Positions 19,056 to 27,553 of a stretch of 64,000 bases of DNA are shown here, one piece after another. The stretch's first letter is position 1; each line of letters begins with the position of its first letter. Position numbers and translations under genes: made by a program. The stretch lies in contig CAYWEN010000016.1 of the NCBI GenBank assembly GCA_964457545.1, positions 272,257-336,256 of the forward strand. Direction: 5' to 3'. The notes beneath the pieces are model-generated. The model saw nothing but the letters and a program-made list of their open reading frames with translations. It had not been told where the DNA came from and made no database searches. This DNA is from JAGGTJ01 sp964457545 (GTDB taxonomy: Bacteria > Desulfobacterota > DSM-4660 > Desulfatiglandales > Desulfatiglandaceae).

Positions 19056-19087
19056 ATATCCCGCAGATTGACACCAAGACATGAAAA
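19056..19087 (-). repeat. Dispersed intergenic repeat, partial copy
   Basis: 25 consecutive bases (19056-19080) are identical to 45549-45573, where they form the distal part (GCAGATTGACACC) of the dispersed repeat. The copy lies directly upstream of the DUF1931 gene and ends before its Shine-Dalgarno sequence. Confidence 0.65.
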
Positions 19088-19115
19088 CTATCTAAAAAAG
19101 GAGGATATTATCATT

Positions 19116-19562
19116 ATGGTGATGGGCATTAAACAGTTTCAGAAACTGTTCCGTGAGGCAGCTAAACTTAACATAGACAAAAATGACATAAAACGGCTCA
19201 GTGATTTCGTGAGCAAACAGTTACATAATCTTCTTGTTCTTGGCCAGGTAACAGCCAGTATAAATGGACGGGATATCATAGATTATCAGGACATCCCAAT
19301 TACGGCAGGATTGCAACAGGCAATTCGTGATTTCAAAGGATATAATGAAGAATTATCTCTCTCTCCTATCCTGGAACAACAGGCAAAATTACCGCCACTC
19401 AAACTGGGAATCTCTGATATGCTGGAGAAAAAGATACCTGAACTTGTTGGAGGTATAACAGTCAGCCTGGCCAAAGTTTTTAAAGCTATCAAGCCGGAAT
19501 TGAAAAATCCCGGCACAGAGGAATGGCAACAGGTAGAAGAAATATATCACATCCTCCTGTAG
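19116..19562 (+). CDS. DUF1931 family protein, histone-fold-like
   Basis: About 148 residues starting at the ATG at 19116 (another at 19122), 11 bases after GGAGG. The longer frame from 19050 runs through a repeat copy and is unlikely. The sequence KQFQKLFREAAKLNIDKNDIKRLSDFVSKQLHNLLVLGQVTA...NGRDIIDYQDIPIT matches DUF1931, whose Aquifex member has a histone-like fold with two pseudo-dimer halves. The second half is LGISDMLEKKIPELVGGITVSLAKVFKAI. Family function is unknown; DNA binding has been suggested from the fold. It is the third gene of the stress-like group. Confidence 0.8.
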   Translation: MVMGIKQFQKLFREAAKLNIDKNDIKRLSDFVSKQLHNLLVLGQVTASINGRDIIDYQDIPITAGLQQAIRDFKGYNEELSLSPILEQQAKLPPLKLGISDMLEKKIPELVGGITVSLAKVFKAIKPELKNPGTEEWQQVEEIYHILL

Positions 19563-19697
19563 CCTTATAATATTAACAGCCTGTTTTTCCGTAATCTCTG
19601 AGTGCTCCCCTGTGCCTGGCCTGACACATCAAGGCGCCCCTGGATTGCGGAATGTGGCTATCTTATAAAACCAAAACAGTGCCTGGTATAATGCCAA

Positions 19698-19778
19698 CGG
19701 TAAAAGGATATTTCCCCTGTTCTGTTGCAGGAATATCTGCCCTTACAGCAGATATTCTGCCGAAAGATCCTTTTACCG
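19698..19778. repeat. Nested inverted repeat (two stacked hairpins)
   Basis: The outer stem CGGTAAAAGGAT (19698-19709) pairs perfectly with ATCCTTTTACCG (19767-19778). Inside it, GAATATCTGC (19731-19740) pairs with GCAGATATTC (19748-19757) over a 7-base loop. The plus strand continues CCTTTTTATC, so it could act as the terminator of the DUF1931 gene. The size and nesting are unusual for a simple terminator. Confidence 0.7.
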
Positions 19779-19823
19779 CCTTTTTATCGAGATTTTATAC
19801 AACAAAATTCACTTTGTTAGTCA

Positions 19824-20168
19824 TCAGGAATAATCATGGGTACCCAATATCACTTTGATCCCCGTCTTTTTTTCCAGTATCTCAGCCATGTTTTTGGCAT
19901 CTGTATACGGGCAGTCCGGCTTGGCATTTGCCATACAGCTACTCATATATATCTTGTCCGGTTTTATTTCGGATAATTTGATAGCCATGCCTGTGTTAGA
20001 AGCAAGTGTCCGACCAGGACATTCACATTTAACAAAGGCTATAACCTGGGAAGGCCCTTCAAAATGCCCATCTCCCATAGCTGCAGCCTTAAGACACCGC
20101 CATTCTCCAGGGCATCCATAGCCACTATCCATGTAAGAACCGCATGCAACAATAACCACTTTTTCCAT
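19824..20168 (-). CDS. CGGC domain-containing protein
   Basis: A 114-residue cysteine-rich cytoplasmic protein, start preceded by AAGGAGAG at a good distance. Seven or more cysteines are arranged as CGSYMDSGYGCPGEWRC, FVKCECPGR, MSSCMANAKPDCPY, with a C-terminal KTGIKVILGTHDY. This matches the CGGC domain, predicted to bind metal and common in anaerobes. It is 35 bases downstream of the Mrp ATPase gene in the same orientation, and UspA precedes that. The context suggests Fe-S or thiol/metal stress handling, but its function is unknown. Confidence 0.8.
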   Translation of the reverse strand: MEKVVIVACGSYMDSGYGCPGEWRCLKAAAMGDGHFEGPSQVIAFVKCECPGRTLASNTGMAIKLSEIKPDKIYMSSCMANAKPDCPYTDAKNMAEILEKKTGIKVILGTHDYS

Positions 20169-20203
20169 AACTATCTCTCCTTGAATTCATACAAAACACA
20201 TAT

Positions 20204-21046
20204 TTATTTTTTTGCAGTATTTGAGATATAGTCAATAATCTTCTCAAATTCTTCTGTAAAGGCCAAAGGTTTATCCTTTATGTCTGCCAGCCTGCCTTCA
20301 TCGCCAGCCAAAACAACTTCCGGTTCAATAGGCAATCTTCCCAAAAACGTCAACCCCTCCTTTTTGGCTACGGATTCACCCCCATGAGACTTAAACAGAT
20401 CTATCTTTTTCCCACAGCCAGGGCATATCAAACCACTCATATTTTCTATGATACCCAATATATCCATCTTAACCTGACGGCAGAAATTAATGGATTTTCT
20501 TACATCAGCCAAAGATATTTCCTGAGGCGTAGTTACTATAATGGCCTTGGCATCAGGGATGGTCTGAGCCACAGTTAAAGGCTCATCCCCTGTTCCCGGA
20601 GGAGAATCCACTATGAGGAAGTCAAGCTCTGGCCACTCTATATCCGCAATAAATTGCCGTATAACACCTATCTTGATAGGCCCCCTCCATATGGTTGCCC
20701 TGTCCCTATCATCACCCATCAGAAATTCAATGGAAATAACACTGAGATTAGGGATACCTGCAACAGGAAATATCTTGCCAGGAGTACCTGCAGGCTGAAT
20801 CTTACCCTTTATACCGAGAAGTCTTGGTATGCTGGGACCGTGAAGATCTACATCTATAAGGCCGGTCTTGTAGCCAGCTTTGGCCAAAGCAATGGCAAGG
20901 TAGGCAGCAACACTGCTTTTTCCAACACCTCCCTTGCCACTCATAACAAGCAACTTGTTTTTTACCTTACCCAAACGTTTTTTTATTTCATTATCCTGCT
21001 CATCATATTTATCATTCTTGTTCATACTGCATCCACCACTTGTCAT
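20204..21046 (-). CDS. Mrp/NBP35 family P-loop ATPase, Fe-S cluster carrier
   Basis: About 280 residues. The deviant Walker A is KGGVGKSS (about residue 37), DVDLHGPSIPRLLG is the switch region, and VDSPPGTGDEPL is Walker B. The cluster-binding pair CPGC (in GLICPGCGKKIDLF) sits where ApbC/Mrp proteins bridge a 4Fe-4S cluster between subunits. A TTG at 21055 overlaps the uspA stop, but AGGAGGG is spaced nine bases from the ATG at 21046, so that start (MTSGGCS) is chosen. It would assemble or deliver Fe-S clusters. It lies in a uspA-mrp-CGGC unit. Confidence 0.9.
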   Translation of the reverse strand: MTSGGCSMNKNDKYDEQDNEIKKRLGKVKNKLLVMSGKGGVGKSSVAAYLAIALAKAGYKTGLIDVDLHGPSIPRLLGIKGKIQPAGTPGKIFPVAGIPNLSVISIEFLMGDDRDRATIWRGPIKIGVIRQFIADIEWPELDFLIVDSPPGTGDEPLTVAQTIPDAKAIIVTTPQEISLADVRKSINFCRQVKMDILGIIENMSGLICPGCGKKIDLFKSHGGESVAKKEGLTFLGRLPIEPEVVLAGDEGRLADIKDKPLAFTEEFEKIIDYISNTAKK

Positions 21047-21051
21047 AACAG

Positions 21052-21540
21052 TCAACCCTCCTGATTATCATAGTGTTTGTTTTTATCAAGATCTAATCTA
21101 TACGGGTTTATACTCATAACCGGCACGCTTGATTCCTTTATCACATGCGCAGCCACACTTCCAAAAAGAATCCTGTCAAGGCCCTTTCTGCCATGTGTAC
21201 CCATGATAACAATATCCATATTCTCGGTCTTTATATAGTTCAATATCTTTTCAGCCGGATCACCTATCAATACCTGCGTTTTACAGGCAGGATATCTTTT
21301 GAAATATTTTTTTACAAACTCATCCATACTCTTTTCTCCAGCCTTCAGGACCTCACCCTCAAACGATATAATTGATGTCTCGGTAACATCAAAAGATGTG
21401 AGAGGTAAAAGACTGCGAACAACAAATATCAGATGAATCTCAGATTTGAACTTCTCCACCATTGTTACTACCCAAGGCACGATCATAGGAGAAACTTCCG
21501 AAAAATCAACTGGAAACAATATCTTTTTGAAACCTTTCAT
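21052..21540 (-). CDS. Universal stress protein (UspA family)
   Basis: About 162 residues. The core starts MKGFKKILFPVDFSE, preceded by GGAGGAG, so the ATG at 21540 is chosen over one four codons upstream. The ATP-binding motif of UspA proteins is visible: GDPAEKIL, then IVIMGTHGRKGLDRILFGSVAAHVIKESSVPVM (G-2X-G-9X-G-S/T). It therefore probably binds ATP. The stop lies six bases before the preferred mrp start, so translation of the two is coupled. A 14-bp palindrome lies about 90 bases upstream. Confidence 0.9.
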   Translation of the reverse strand: MKGFKKILFPVDFSEVSPMIVPWVVTMVEKFKSEIHLIFVVRSLLPLTSFDVTETSIISFEGEVLKAGEKSMDEFVKKYFKRYPACKTQVLIGDPAEKILNYIKTENMDIVIMGTHGRKGLDRILFGSVAAHVIKESSVPVMSINPYRLDLDKNKHYDNQEG

Positions 21541-21631
21541 AATCTCCTCCATTGTTCATGAAAATATTCAGGTTGAAACCTCTCAAATATTATCACAGAG
21601 ACTCACATCGTATATATTCAAAAAGCGAGAC

Positions 21632-21645
21632 ATGTTTTAAAACAT
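21632..21645. promoter_or_regulatory. Palindrome upstream of uspA, possible operator
   Basis: ATGTTTTAAAACAT is a perfect 14-bp palindrome in the 148-bp gap between the second YkgJ gene and uspA. Its position suits an operator of the uspA-mrp-CGGC unit, but its AT-richness makes chance occurrence possible. Confidence 0.3.
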
Positions 21646-21688
21646 AAAGGAAAAATGCTTCCAGTATGACATAACCTTTGATACTTTT

Positions 21689-22447
21689 TTACATGGGAGT
21701 CATTGTAGGCTCACCGTAGAGGCTGAATTTTAACCAGTCAAATGCAAACAGCATAAGCTCCACATCATCATACTTTAACCTGTCAATTTTTTTGCTGTCT
21801 TCAAAAAAGTGAGAAAAAAAACTGCTATGAAACACAAACTCCCTGAACCTGTCCAGATTATATGATGCCATAAAGAACATCTGTATTTTTTTTGTAACAT
21901 CCACATCCGATCCAAGGTCTTTGTCTGAAGTAACAATTTCTATCCATTTGTTGTTCATCTCACTGTACTGCTTCAATCCCTCATGGTTGAGCCATTCATC
22001 CAGAGACCAGAGCCTGTTCTCCTTAAACCCCATACAATGGGGTTCTTTTACCATAAAAAACTTCTCCTGTATTCCCGCTTTCAGATTGGCCATAGTAGAT
22101 GCCCTGGCCAAAGGATACAATCGGCATGCTCCCGGACGATCATCATAAATAACACAACCATCAGGGCTGACAAAAGGACATCTTTTCTCCTTATCATCAT
22201 TCATTTTAAGGATTACTACCGGAAATTTCATCCTGTCTTTTAAGATTGTATCAGTATACCTTTCAAGAAATTCCTGGGAATGAAATCCGAGCCTGTTTTT
22301 GACACGAATCACATCGTATGGTGTTAAAACGAGCTGAAGTCTTGCACAACACTTAGTGAAACATGAAATACCCTTATAACAGTTGAACCTGAAAGAATTC
22401 CCCTCAAATGCCCTGAAGATATCATGCCTGTTATCTGTCATTACCAT
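21689..22447 (-). CDS. YkgJ family cysteine-cluster protein (paralogue 1)
   Basis: About 252 residues from the ATG at 22447, chosen because AAAAAGGGG lies just upstream and the length then equals that of the paralogue. A TTG/ATG at 22504/22501 overlapping the upstream stop is the alternative. The cysteines CYKGISCFTKCCARL, then PFVSPDGCVIYDDRPGACRLYPLA and PHCMGF, follow the YkgJ/UPF0153 pattern (CxxxxxCC...C......C), proposed to bind zinc or an Fe-S cluster. The C-terminal 100 residues (FMASYNLDRFREFVFHSSF...) are shared with the upstream paralogue. The function is unknown. It is co-transcribed with paralogue 2. Confidence 0.85.
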   Translation of the reverse strand: MVMTDNRHDIFRAFEGNSFRFNCYKGISCFTKCCARLQLVLTPYDVIRVKNRLGFHSQEFLERYTDTILKDRMKFPVVILKMNDDKEKRCPFVSPDGCVIYDDRPGACRLYPLARASTMANLKAGIQEKFFMVKEPHCMGFKENRLWSLDEWLNHEGLKQYSEMNNKWIEIVTSDKDLGSDVDVTKKIQMFFMASYNLDRFREFVFHSSFFSHFFEDSKKIDRLKYDDVELMLFAFDWLKFSLYGEPTMTPM

Positions 22448-22500
22448 TATCCCCTTTTTTAATGTCCCATCCTGAACACAGCATGCCCGGGCGTCAGGCA

Positions 22501-23262
22501 TCAACTATCTTGCAGGCTATCCTCCTCAGGAACAGCTTCAGGTCTTACCTGGAATGTCTTTTGTCCAAGTATGCCAAATTTGATCCAATCAAAAGAAAAT
22601 TTCAAAAGATCCAAATCGTTTCTTTTAATCTTTTCTATGGTAGCAGAATCCACTTCAAATTTGGATAAAAAGGAACTGTTAAACACAAATTCCCTGAATT
22701 TATCCAGATTGTAAAGGGCCATGAATACCATCTTGTAAATCTTGGGATTATCAATATCAAGAGACTGGGCGCGAAGAGGATTTATCACTTCGGAAAAAAG
22801 TTCATTAACCTCCTCATATATCGGAATCCCCTGTTCAACCAACCAGTCAGATATACGCCAGGATACATCTTCAGACAGACCTTTACATCGAGATCTATCT
22901 GTAATGTAACGGAATGTTCCGTCGTCATTAATATCCAGCGGAAACATACGACAGGGCCAGGGCCGATCATCATATATATGACATCCATCTTCTGAAACAA
23001 AGGGACACTTCTTGTCATCTTCATTCATTTTCAGCATGACTAACGGAATCAATTTGTTCTTATTTGTAAAAATTAGTGTATATTTGTCCAGAAATTTGTC
23101 AGACGACATTTCTAAAGAATTCTTCAGTCTCATAACATCGTATGGTGTCAGAATAATAGTAACATCCTGGCAGCACTGAGTAAAACAAGTCACTCCAGGC
23201 ATACAGTTAAACCTAAAAATATCCCCTATATCCATCCTTACCGGATTTTCTGTCTTATCCAT
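22501..23262 (-). CDS. YkgJ family cysteine-cluster protein (paralogue 2)
   Basis: A 253-residue protein with AAGGA eight bases before the ATG. The cysteine layout CMPGVTCFTQCCQDV, PFVSEDGCHIYDDRPWPCRMFPLD and SRCKGL is the same as in the next gene, and the two align along their whole length, including ILTPYDVMRLKNSL versus VLTPYDVIRVKNRL and the C-terminal ALYNLDKFREFVFNSSF. This is a tandem duplication with considerable divergence. The family is predicted to bind metal or Fe-S. No enzyme domain is attached. Confidence 0.87.
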   Translation of the reverse strand: MDKTENPVRMDIGDIFRFNCMPGVTCFTQCCQDVTIILTPYDVMRLKNSLEMSSDKFLDKYTLIFTNKNKLIPLVMLKMNEDDKKCPFVSEDGCHIYDDRPWPCRMFPLDINDDGTFRYITDRSRCKGLSEDVSWRISDWLVEQGIPIYEEVNELFSEVINPLRAQSLDIDNPKIYKMVFMALYNLDKFREFVFNSSFLSKFEVDSATIEKIKRNDLDLLKFSFDWIKFGILGQKTFQVRPEAVPEEDSLQDS

Positions 23263-23768
23263 TTATAAAATCCTTGTGTCTGTTATTGTGAATAGAAACA
23301 TCAAGCTCCTTACAACTGTCCAATTCTGCAACAGCCCCTAATAATGACAGGGCATTAAAAATCCTTTGACTTTGATCTGTTAATAAGGTAAATGACATCA
23401 TACATTATTAACTGGTTGAAATATAATCTAAAAACTACCTTCAGCACCCATTGGGACAATAATGGTCTGTTTACATTAAACCCTGTGTTCAAGACAATTC
23501 ACAAACAATTCTGATTCCTCACTGTAACAGCTATCCATTTTTTTGTTTCATCAAATCTGGATTCAATCCAAGTATGTGAAAAGTAACAGGGGACAACAAA
23601 TTACGTCAATGAAATTATGAGGGAAGGTTTTATGACACGAGTTTCAAAAGCACAACATTTTATTGTATGCCATGACCATAACACCTGCAAGGTGTTACAG
23701 TTTTTAAACAACCACCGGCAAATCAAGCCACCTCACGTGCATATATTATAAGATACAGGAGGATCATA
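23263..23768. other. Divergent intergenic region between ykgJ paralogue and ndk
   Basis: 506 AT-rich bases hold the promoters of both divergent units. No open frame is supported. Near 23539-23575 there is a weak resemblance to the dispersed repeat (TTTCATCAAATCTGGATTCAA), not enough to call. Confidence 0.4.
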
Positions 23769-24197
23769 ATGAAAGAAAAAACTTTATCAATTATCAAGCC
23801 AGATGGTGTAGCAAGAAATTTGACAGGAACAGTTATCAGCAGATTGGAAAAAGAGGAAATAAAAATCACAGCAATAAAAATGATCCACATGACCAAGAAA
23901 CAGGCCAAGGGTTTTTACAAGGTGCATGAAGGAAAACCTTTCTTTGAAAGCGTTACTGATTTCATGTCCTCCGGCCCTTGTATAGTCATGGTGCTTGAAG
24001 GAGAAAACGTAATCAAGCGATACCGGGACATTATGGGAGCAACCAATTATAAAGAGGCCCTGCCTGGAACCATACGACATGACTTTGCAACAGACATTGA
24101 AAAAAACATAGTACATGGATCAGATTCAAAAGAAAACGCTGAAACAGAAATAGGCTATTTTTTCAGCCAATTGGAAATCATGTCCCAAGACCACTGA
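23769..24197 (+). CDS. ndk: Nucleoside-diphosphate kinase
   Basis: A 142-residue protein of normal length for Ndk, which transfers phosphate from NTPs to NDPs through a phosphohistidine. The signature starts TLSIIKPDGVARN. The active-site block NIVHGSDS places the phosphorylated His at residue 116. Substrate residues in YRDIMGATNYKEALPGTIRHDFA are intact. AGGAGG precedes the ATG by seven bases. It is monocistronic on the plus strand; a strong nested inverted repeat follows the stop within 20-130 bases. Confidence 0.96.
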   Translation: MKEKTLSIIKPDGVARNLTGTVISRLEKEEIKITAIKMIHMTKKQAKGFYKVHEGKPFFESVTDFMSSGPCIVMVLEGENVIKRYRDIMGATNYKEALPGTIRHDFATDIEKNIVHGSDSKENAETEIGYFFSQLEIMSQDH

Positions 24198-24216
24198 TCA
24201 TCCTGACAGCAAAAAC

Positions 24217-24325
24217 ATTTAGCCCTTTATCCCATGCCCTTGTATATGGTATCTACCCACCTGCCATTAATTTGTTCAGCTTCCCTGAAGCTGAACAAAA
24301 CTGAATATCCTGTAAAGGGCTAAAT
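24217..24325. repeat. Nested perfect inverted repeat after ndk
   Basis: The outer arms ATTTAGCCCTTTA (24217-24229) and TAAAGGGCTAAAT (24313-24325) are perfect complements 83 bases apart. Between them TTTGTTCAGCTTC (24271-24283) and GAAGCTGAACAAA (24287-24299) form a second perfect 13-bp stem with a 3-base loop. The second hairpin could terminate ndk, but there is no T-tract. The whole 109-bp block looks like a discrete element, either structured RNA or a MITE-like remnant. Confidence 0.75.
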
Positions 24326-24372
24326 CTGCTACAACCATATCAAACACAGACCTTTATCCTGTAAACATCAGA

Positions 24373-24433
24373 CAGAAAAAAAGACAGGGCCAAGATGCTT
24401 TTAATAAATACAGGCATCTTCGCCCTGTCTTTC
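24373..24433 (-). terminator. Rho-independent terminator of the small membrane protein gene
   Basis: On the minus strand, AAGACAGGGC and AAGATGC arms (24381-24398) pair with GCATCTT and GCCCTGTCTT (24414-24432), giving an interrupted stem of about 17 bp. It is followed by TTTTTTTC, a classic intrinsic terminator for the gene ending at 24525. Confidence 0.85.
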
Positions 24434-24524
24434 AATCATTACAGTTCTTAAATCCTGGCAAAAAACAAGATATTCCTTAAAAAACCATTGTAACCGGCCA
24501 ATATATCTATCAAGCAAAAAGATC

Positions 24525-24821
24525 TTACTTTGTTTTATTCTTTGATTTTTCCTGCTTTTCCTGCTTTTCCTCTTTAAGCTCTTCAATCTCTTTTTTAAGG
24601 GTTTCAACTTCTTCTTTCAGTTTGCTTTCCTGGCTTTCAAAAGGTTCAGCCTCTTTTTTATCCTTGATTTCTTCCATTCCCAGATATGCAGCCAAGGCCC
24701 CACCCATAATTAGCATAAGAGGAATAGACCCTGCCAATACTATAAAAAACTCCTTCCACCATATAATAATTCCCATAAGACCTAAAACTAATGCTGCAAC
24801 ACCTCCACCTAATGCTACCAT
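24525..24821 (-). CDS. Small membrane protein with two helices and a charged coiled-coil tail
   Basis: The ATG at 24821 has AAGGAG eight bases upstream; the longer frame does not. The 98-residue product has two membrane helices: one about residues 4-22 (GGGVAALVLGLMGIIIWW), one about 25-46 with glycines (VLAGSIPLMLIMGGALAAYLG). A cytoplasmic tail of about 50 residues follows, very rich in Glu and Lys (KLKEEVETLKKEIEELKEE), predicted as a coiled coil. I do not recognise the family. A strong intrinsic terminator follows, which supports it as a real transcription unit. Confidence 0.75.
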   Translation of the reverse strand: MVALGGGVAALVLGLMGIIIWWKEFFIVLAGSIPLMLIMGGALAAYLGMEEIKDKKEAEPFESQESKLKEEVETLKKEIEELKEEKQEKQEKSKNKTK

Positions 24822-25089
24822 AACAAAACTCCTTATTAGAAATTTAAAAAATTTAACAACCAAGTGAACATGTGCTGAAGAGCCACAAAAACTTGCAGAC
24901 ACTTTATGTGACAATTCAACATGCTCTCAACTAATCAAAACCAATTATAACTGTAAAACCTTAAAGGATAAGGGTTAAAAATGTCAAGCTTTTTAATAAC
25001 AGGGATTAAAAGCAACCTGTAATATCAGGCTGCCCCTGAAAAAAATCAAGCCGCAGACAAAGACCGGTCTGGATACAGGTCATGCCGAC

Positions 25090-25659
25090 TCATCTAAAAA
25101 AGGGATTGTAAAGCCGCTCTCTGCCAATAGTAGTGTTTGGCCCATGCCCGGGATATACCCTGAGATCATCACCAAGCGGAAATATTTTTTGTTTTACCCC
25201 CCTAATCAAAAGATTATGATCCCCCCCGGGAAAATCTGTTCTTCCTACAGAACCTGCAAAAAGGGTGTCTCCTGTAAAAACAGCGCCAGGAGCATAAAAG
25301 CACACTCCTCCCGCAGAATGTCCAGGGGTATGAATAACCTTTATTTCATATATTCCAACTGAAATAACCTGACCATCAAAAAGACTTCCATCAGGAGGGA
25401 ATCCCAGACCTCCTGAATCAAGAGGGTGTATCATAACAGGTGCACCTGTTATCCTTTTTAATTCTCCTGCAGCACCTACATGATCGATATGGCCGTGTGT
25501 AATAAGGATATACGATATTTTAAGCTGCAATCCTGATATCTCTTTTACAATCCTGAAGGCTTCATCTCCAGGATCAATCACCACTCCCTCTCCTGTCCTT
25601 TTATCTCCCAAGATATAACAGTTGGCCTGATATGCACCAACAACAATTTTTCTTAACAT
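25090..25659 (-). CDS. MBL-fold metallo-hydrolase (glyoxalase II-like)
   Basis: A 189-residue single-domain metallo-beta-lactamase fold protein. The metal-binding motif is THGHIDHVGAAG. Other metal ligands are the His in HTPGHSAGGVC, the Asp in FTGDTLFAGSVGRTDFPGG and the last His in VYPGHGPNTTIG. It lacks the C-terminal substrate domain of true GloB, so it belongs to the short YcbL-like hydrolases acting on thioesters or similar substrates. It lies 53 bases downstream of rny in the same orientation and is probably co-transcribed. Confidence 0.88.
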   Translation of the reverse strand: MLRKIVVGAYQANCYILGDKRTGEGVVIDPGDEAFRIVKEISGLQLKISYILITHGHIDHVGAAGELKRITGAPVMIHPLDSGGLGFPPDGSLFDGQVISVGIYEIKVIHTPGHSAGGVCFYAPGAVFTGDTLFAGSVGRTDFPGGDHNLLIRGVKQKIFPLGDDLRVYPGHGPNTTIGRERLYNPFFR

Positions 25660-25712
25660 ATTGAAAAAGCCCCTTTACAAAACAGCATTATGGACACAAG
25701 GCAAATCACACA

Positions 25713-27275
25713 CTATTTTGCATATTCAACTGCCCTGGTTTCACGAATTACAATGACTTTTATCTGACCTGGATAGGTAAGCTCCTTTTCTATTTTTTTT
25801 GCTATATCCTTGCATAACATATAGGCCTGATCATCATCCACAAGACCACCTTCAACCATCACACGAACCTCCCGGCCCGCCTGAATGGCAAATGATTTGG
25901 TAACACCTTTAAAAGACATTGCGATCTTTTCAAGGTCTTCCAGTCGTTTAACATAAGATTCCAGCATTTCCTGGCGCGCCCCTGGCCGGGCCCCTGACAG
26001 GGTATCTGCAGCCTGAACCAGAACATCCAGAACAGATTCAGGAGGAATTTCTTCATGGTGTGCAGCAATTGCATGTACTATCTTCTTTGATTCACCATAT
26101 TTTCTGGCCAAATCTGCTCCTATTTGTGCATGAGTCCCTTCCACTTCATGATCCACAGCCTTTCCTATATCGTGGAGCAAGCCTGCCCTTTTGGCCTGTT
26201 TTATATTCAGGCCTATTTCTGCTGCCATAATACCGCAGATAAAGCTCACCTCCTTAGAATGCTGAAGTACATTCTGTCCATAACTTGAACGATATTTCAA
26301 ACGGCCGATAAGCTTGATCAGCTCCTTATGTATTCCATATACACCAACATCAAAGGCCGCCTGTTCTCCTGCCTTTTTTATTGATGCTTCTATCTCTTCC
26401 CTGACCTTGGAAACAACATCTTCAATTCTGGCAGGATGTATTCTTCCATCGTATATCAATCTTTCCAAGGAGATTTTGGCGATTTCACGTCTGACCGGAT
26501 TGAACCCCGACAGTATAACCGCTTCAGGCGTATCATCAACAATAACATCAATTCCTGTGGCAGCTTCAATTGCCCGGATATTTCTGCCCTCCCTGCCAAT
26601 AATCCGGCCCTTCATTTCCTCATTAGGCAGAGCAACCACTGAAACCGTATTCTCCGCCACATAATCGCTGGCATATCTTTTCACGGCAAGGGCAAGGATA
26701 TCTTTTGCCTTACGATCAGCCATTGCCCTTGTTTCGCTTTCTATAGACCGCATGGTTTGAATCGCTTCGTTTCTGGCCTCCCTTTCCATGGATTGCAAAA
26801 GAAGATCCTTTGCATCTTCACTTGACATACCGGAAAGTTTTTCAAGCTGTTCCCTCTGTTCGGCAATCAATCTGTCAAGTTCTTCTTCCTTTTGCCTGAT
26901 CTCCTTCATCTTATCTTCAATAAACCTGTCTTTTTTAGAAAGCTGCTCCTCCCTTGCATCCAACTGGTATGTCTTGCGATCCAAATTCTCTTCCTTGTGG
27001 AAGATTCTCTTTTCCTGCGCCAACAGATGTTCTTTTTTTTGTTTTGTCTCTTTCTCAAATTCCAATTTCATCTGATAAAGAGCATCTTTTGCCTGGAGTT
27101 CAGCCTCTTTTCTGGTTGCCAACGCCTCTTTTTTTGCCTGATCAATTATATTCCTAGAATACTGTTCAATGGATTCAATCCTGTGTTCAAGAAATCTCTT
27201 CCTAACAAAAAAACCTGCTATAAAGCCGGCAACAAGGCCCATTAAGATAATCAATACCGTATAAATCATGTTCAT
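25713..27275 (-). CDS. rny: Ribonuclease Y
   Basis: A 520-residue membrane-anchored endoribonuclease that starts mRNA decay. It has an N-terminal membrane helix (residues 4-25), a long Lys/Glu/Gln-rich coiled coil to about residue 200, a KH domain (KGRIIGREGRNIRAIEAATGI), and an HD domain with the catalytic pair in LLHDIGKAVDHE. Length and order match RNase Y of Firmicutes and delta-type bacteria. An AGGAG precedes the start by 12 bases; an ATG two codons later is an alternative. It lies upstream of the MBL hydrolase, with a 2-kb gene-free gap on its 5' side. Confidence 0.95.
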   Translation of the reverse strand: MNMIYTVLIILMGLVAGFIAGFFVRKRFLEHRIESIEQYSRNIIDQAKKEALATRKEAELQAKDALYQMKLEFEKETKQKKEHLLAQEKRIFHKEENLDRKTYQLDAREEQLSKKDRFIEDKMKEIRQKEEELDRLIAEQREQLEKLSGMSSEDAKDLLLQSMEREARNEAIQTMRSIESETRAMADRKAKDILALAVKRYASDYVAENTVSVVALPNEEMKGRIIGREGRNIRAIEAATGIDVIVDDTPEAVILSGFNPVRREIAKISLERLIYDGRIHPARIEDVVSKVREEIEASIKKAGEQAAFDVGVYGIHKELIKLIGRLKYRSSYGQNVLQHSKEVSFICGIMAAEIGLNIKQAKRAGLLHDIGKAVDHEVEGTHAQIGADLARKYGESKKIVHAIAAHHEEIPPESVLDVLVQAADTLSGARPGARQEMLESYVKRLEDLEKIAMSFKGVTKSFAIQAGREVRVMVEGGLVDDDQAYMLCKDIAKKIEKELTYPGQIKVIVIRETRAVEYAK

Positions 27276-27553
27276 AATAAAATGAGCTCCTAAATTAAAA
27301 CCTAAATCATAAAGAAATAAGCAAACAATAAAACGTATGCAAAAAAATACCTCATAATTGCAGAATACAGCCTTGGATTATATGTCTCTGATTACCAAAC
27401 TCCAGACCCATAAGATTAGGATTATACTTAAAATTCCGATTCAAGATTCAGAATCAGAAAATAATTTCAAAAAGGCATCTTTCTGCAGGATTTCCATGGA
27501 CAGGTATCTTTTCCCAAATCAAGAGACAGAAAGAAAAACAACAACAAACCAGT

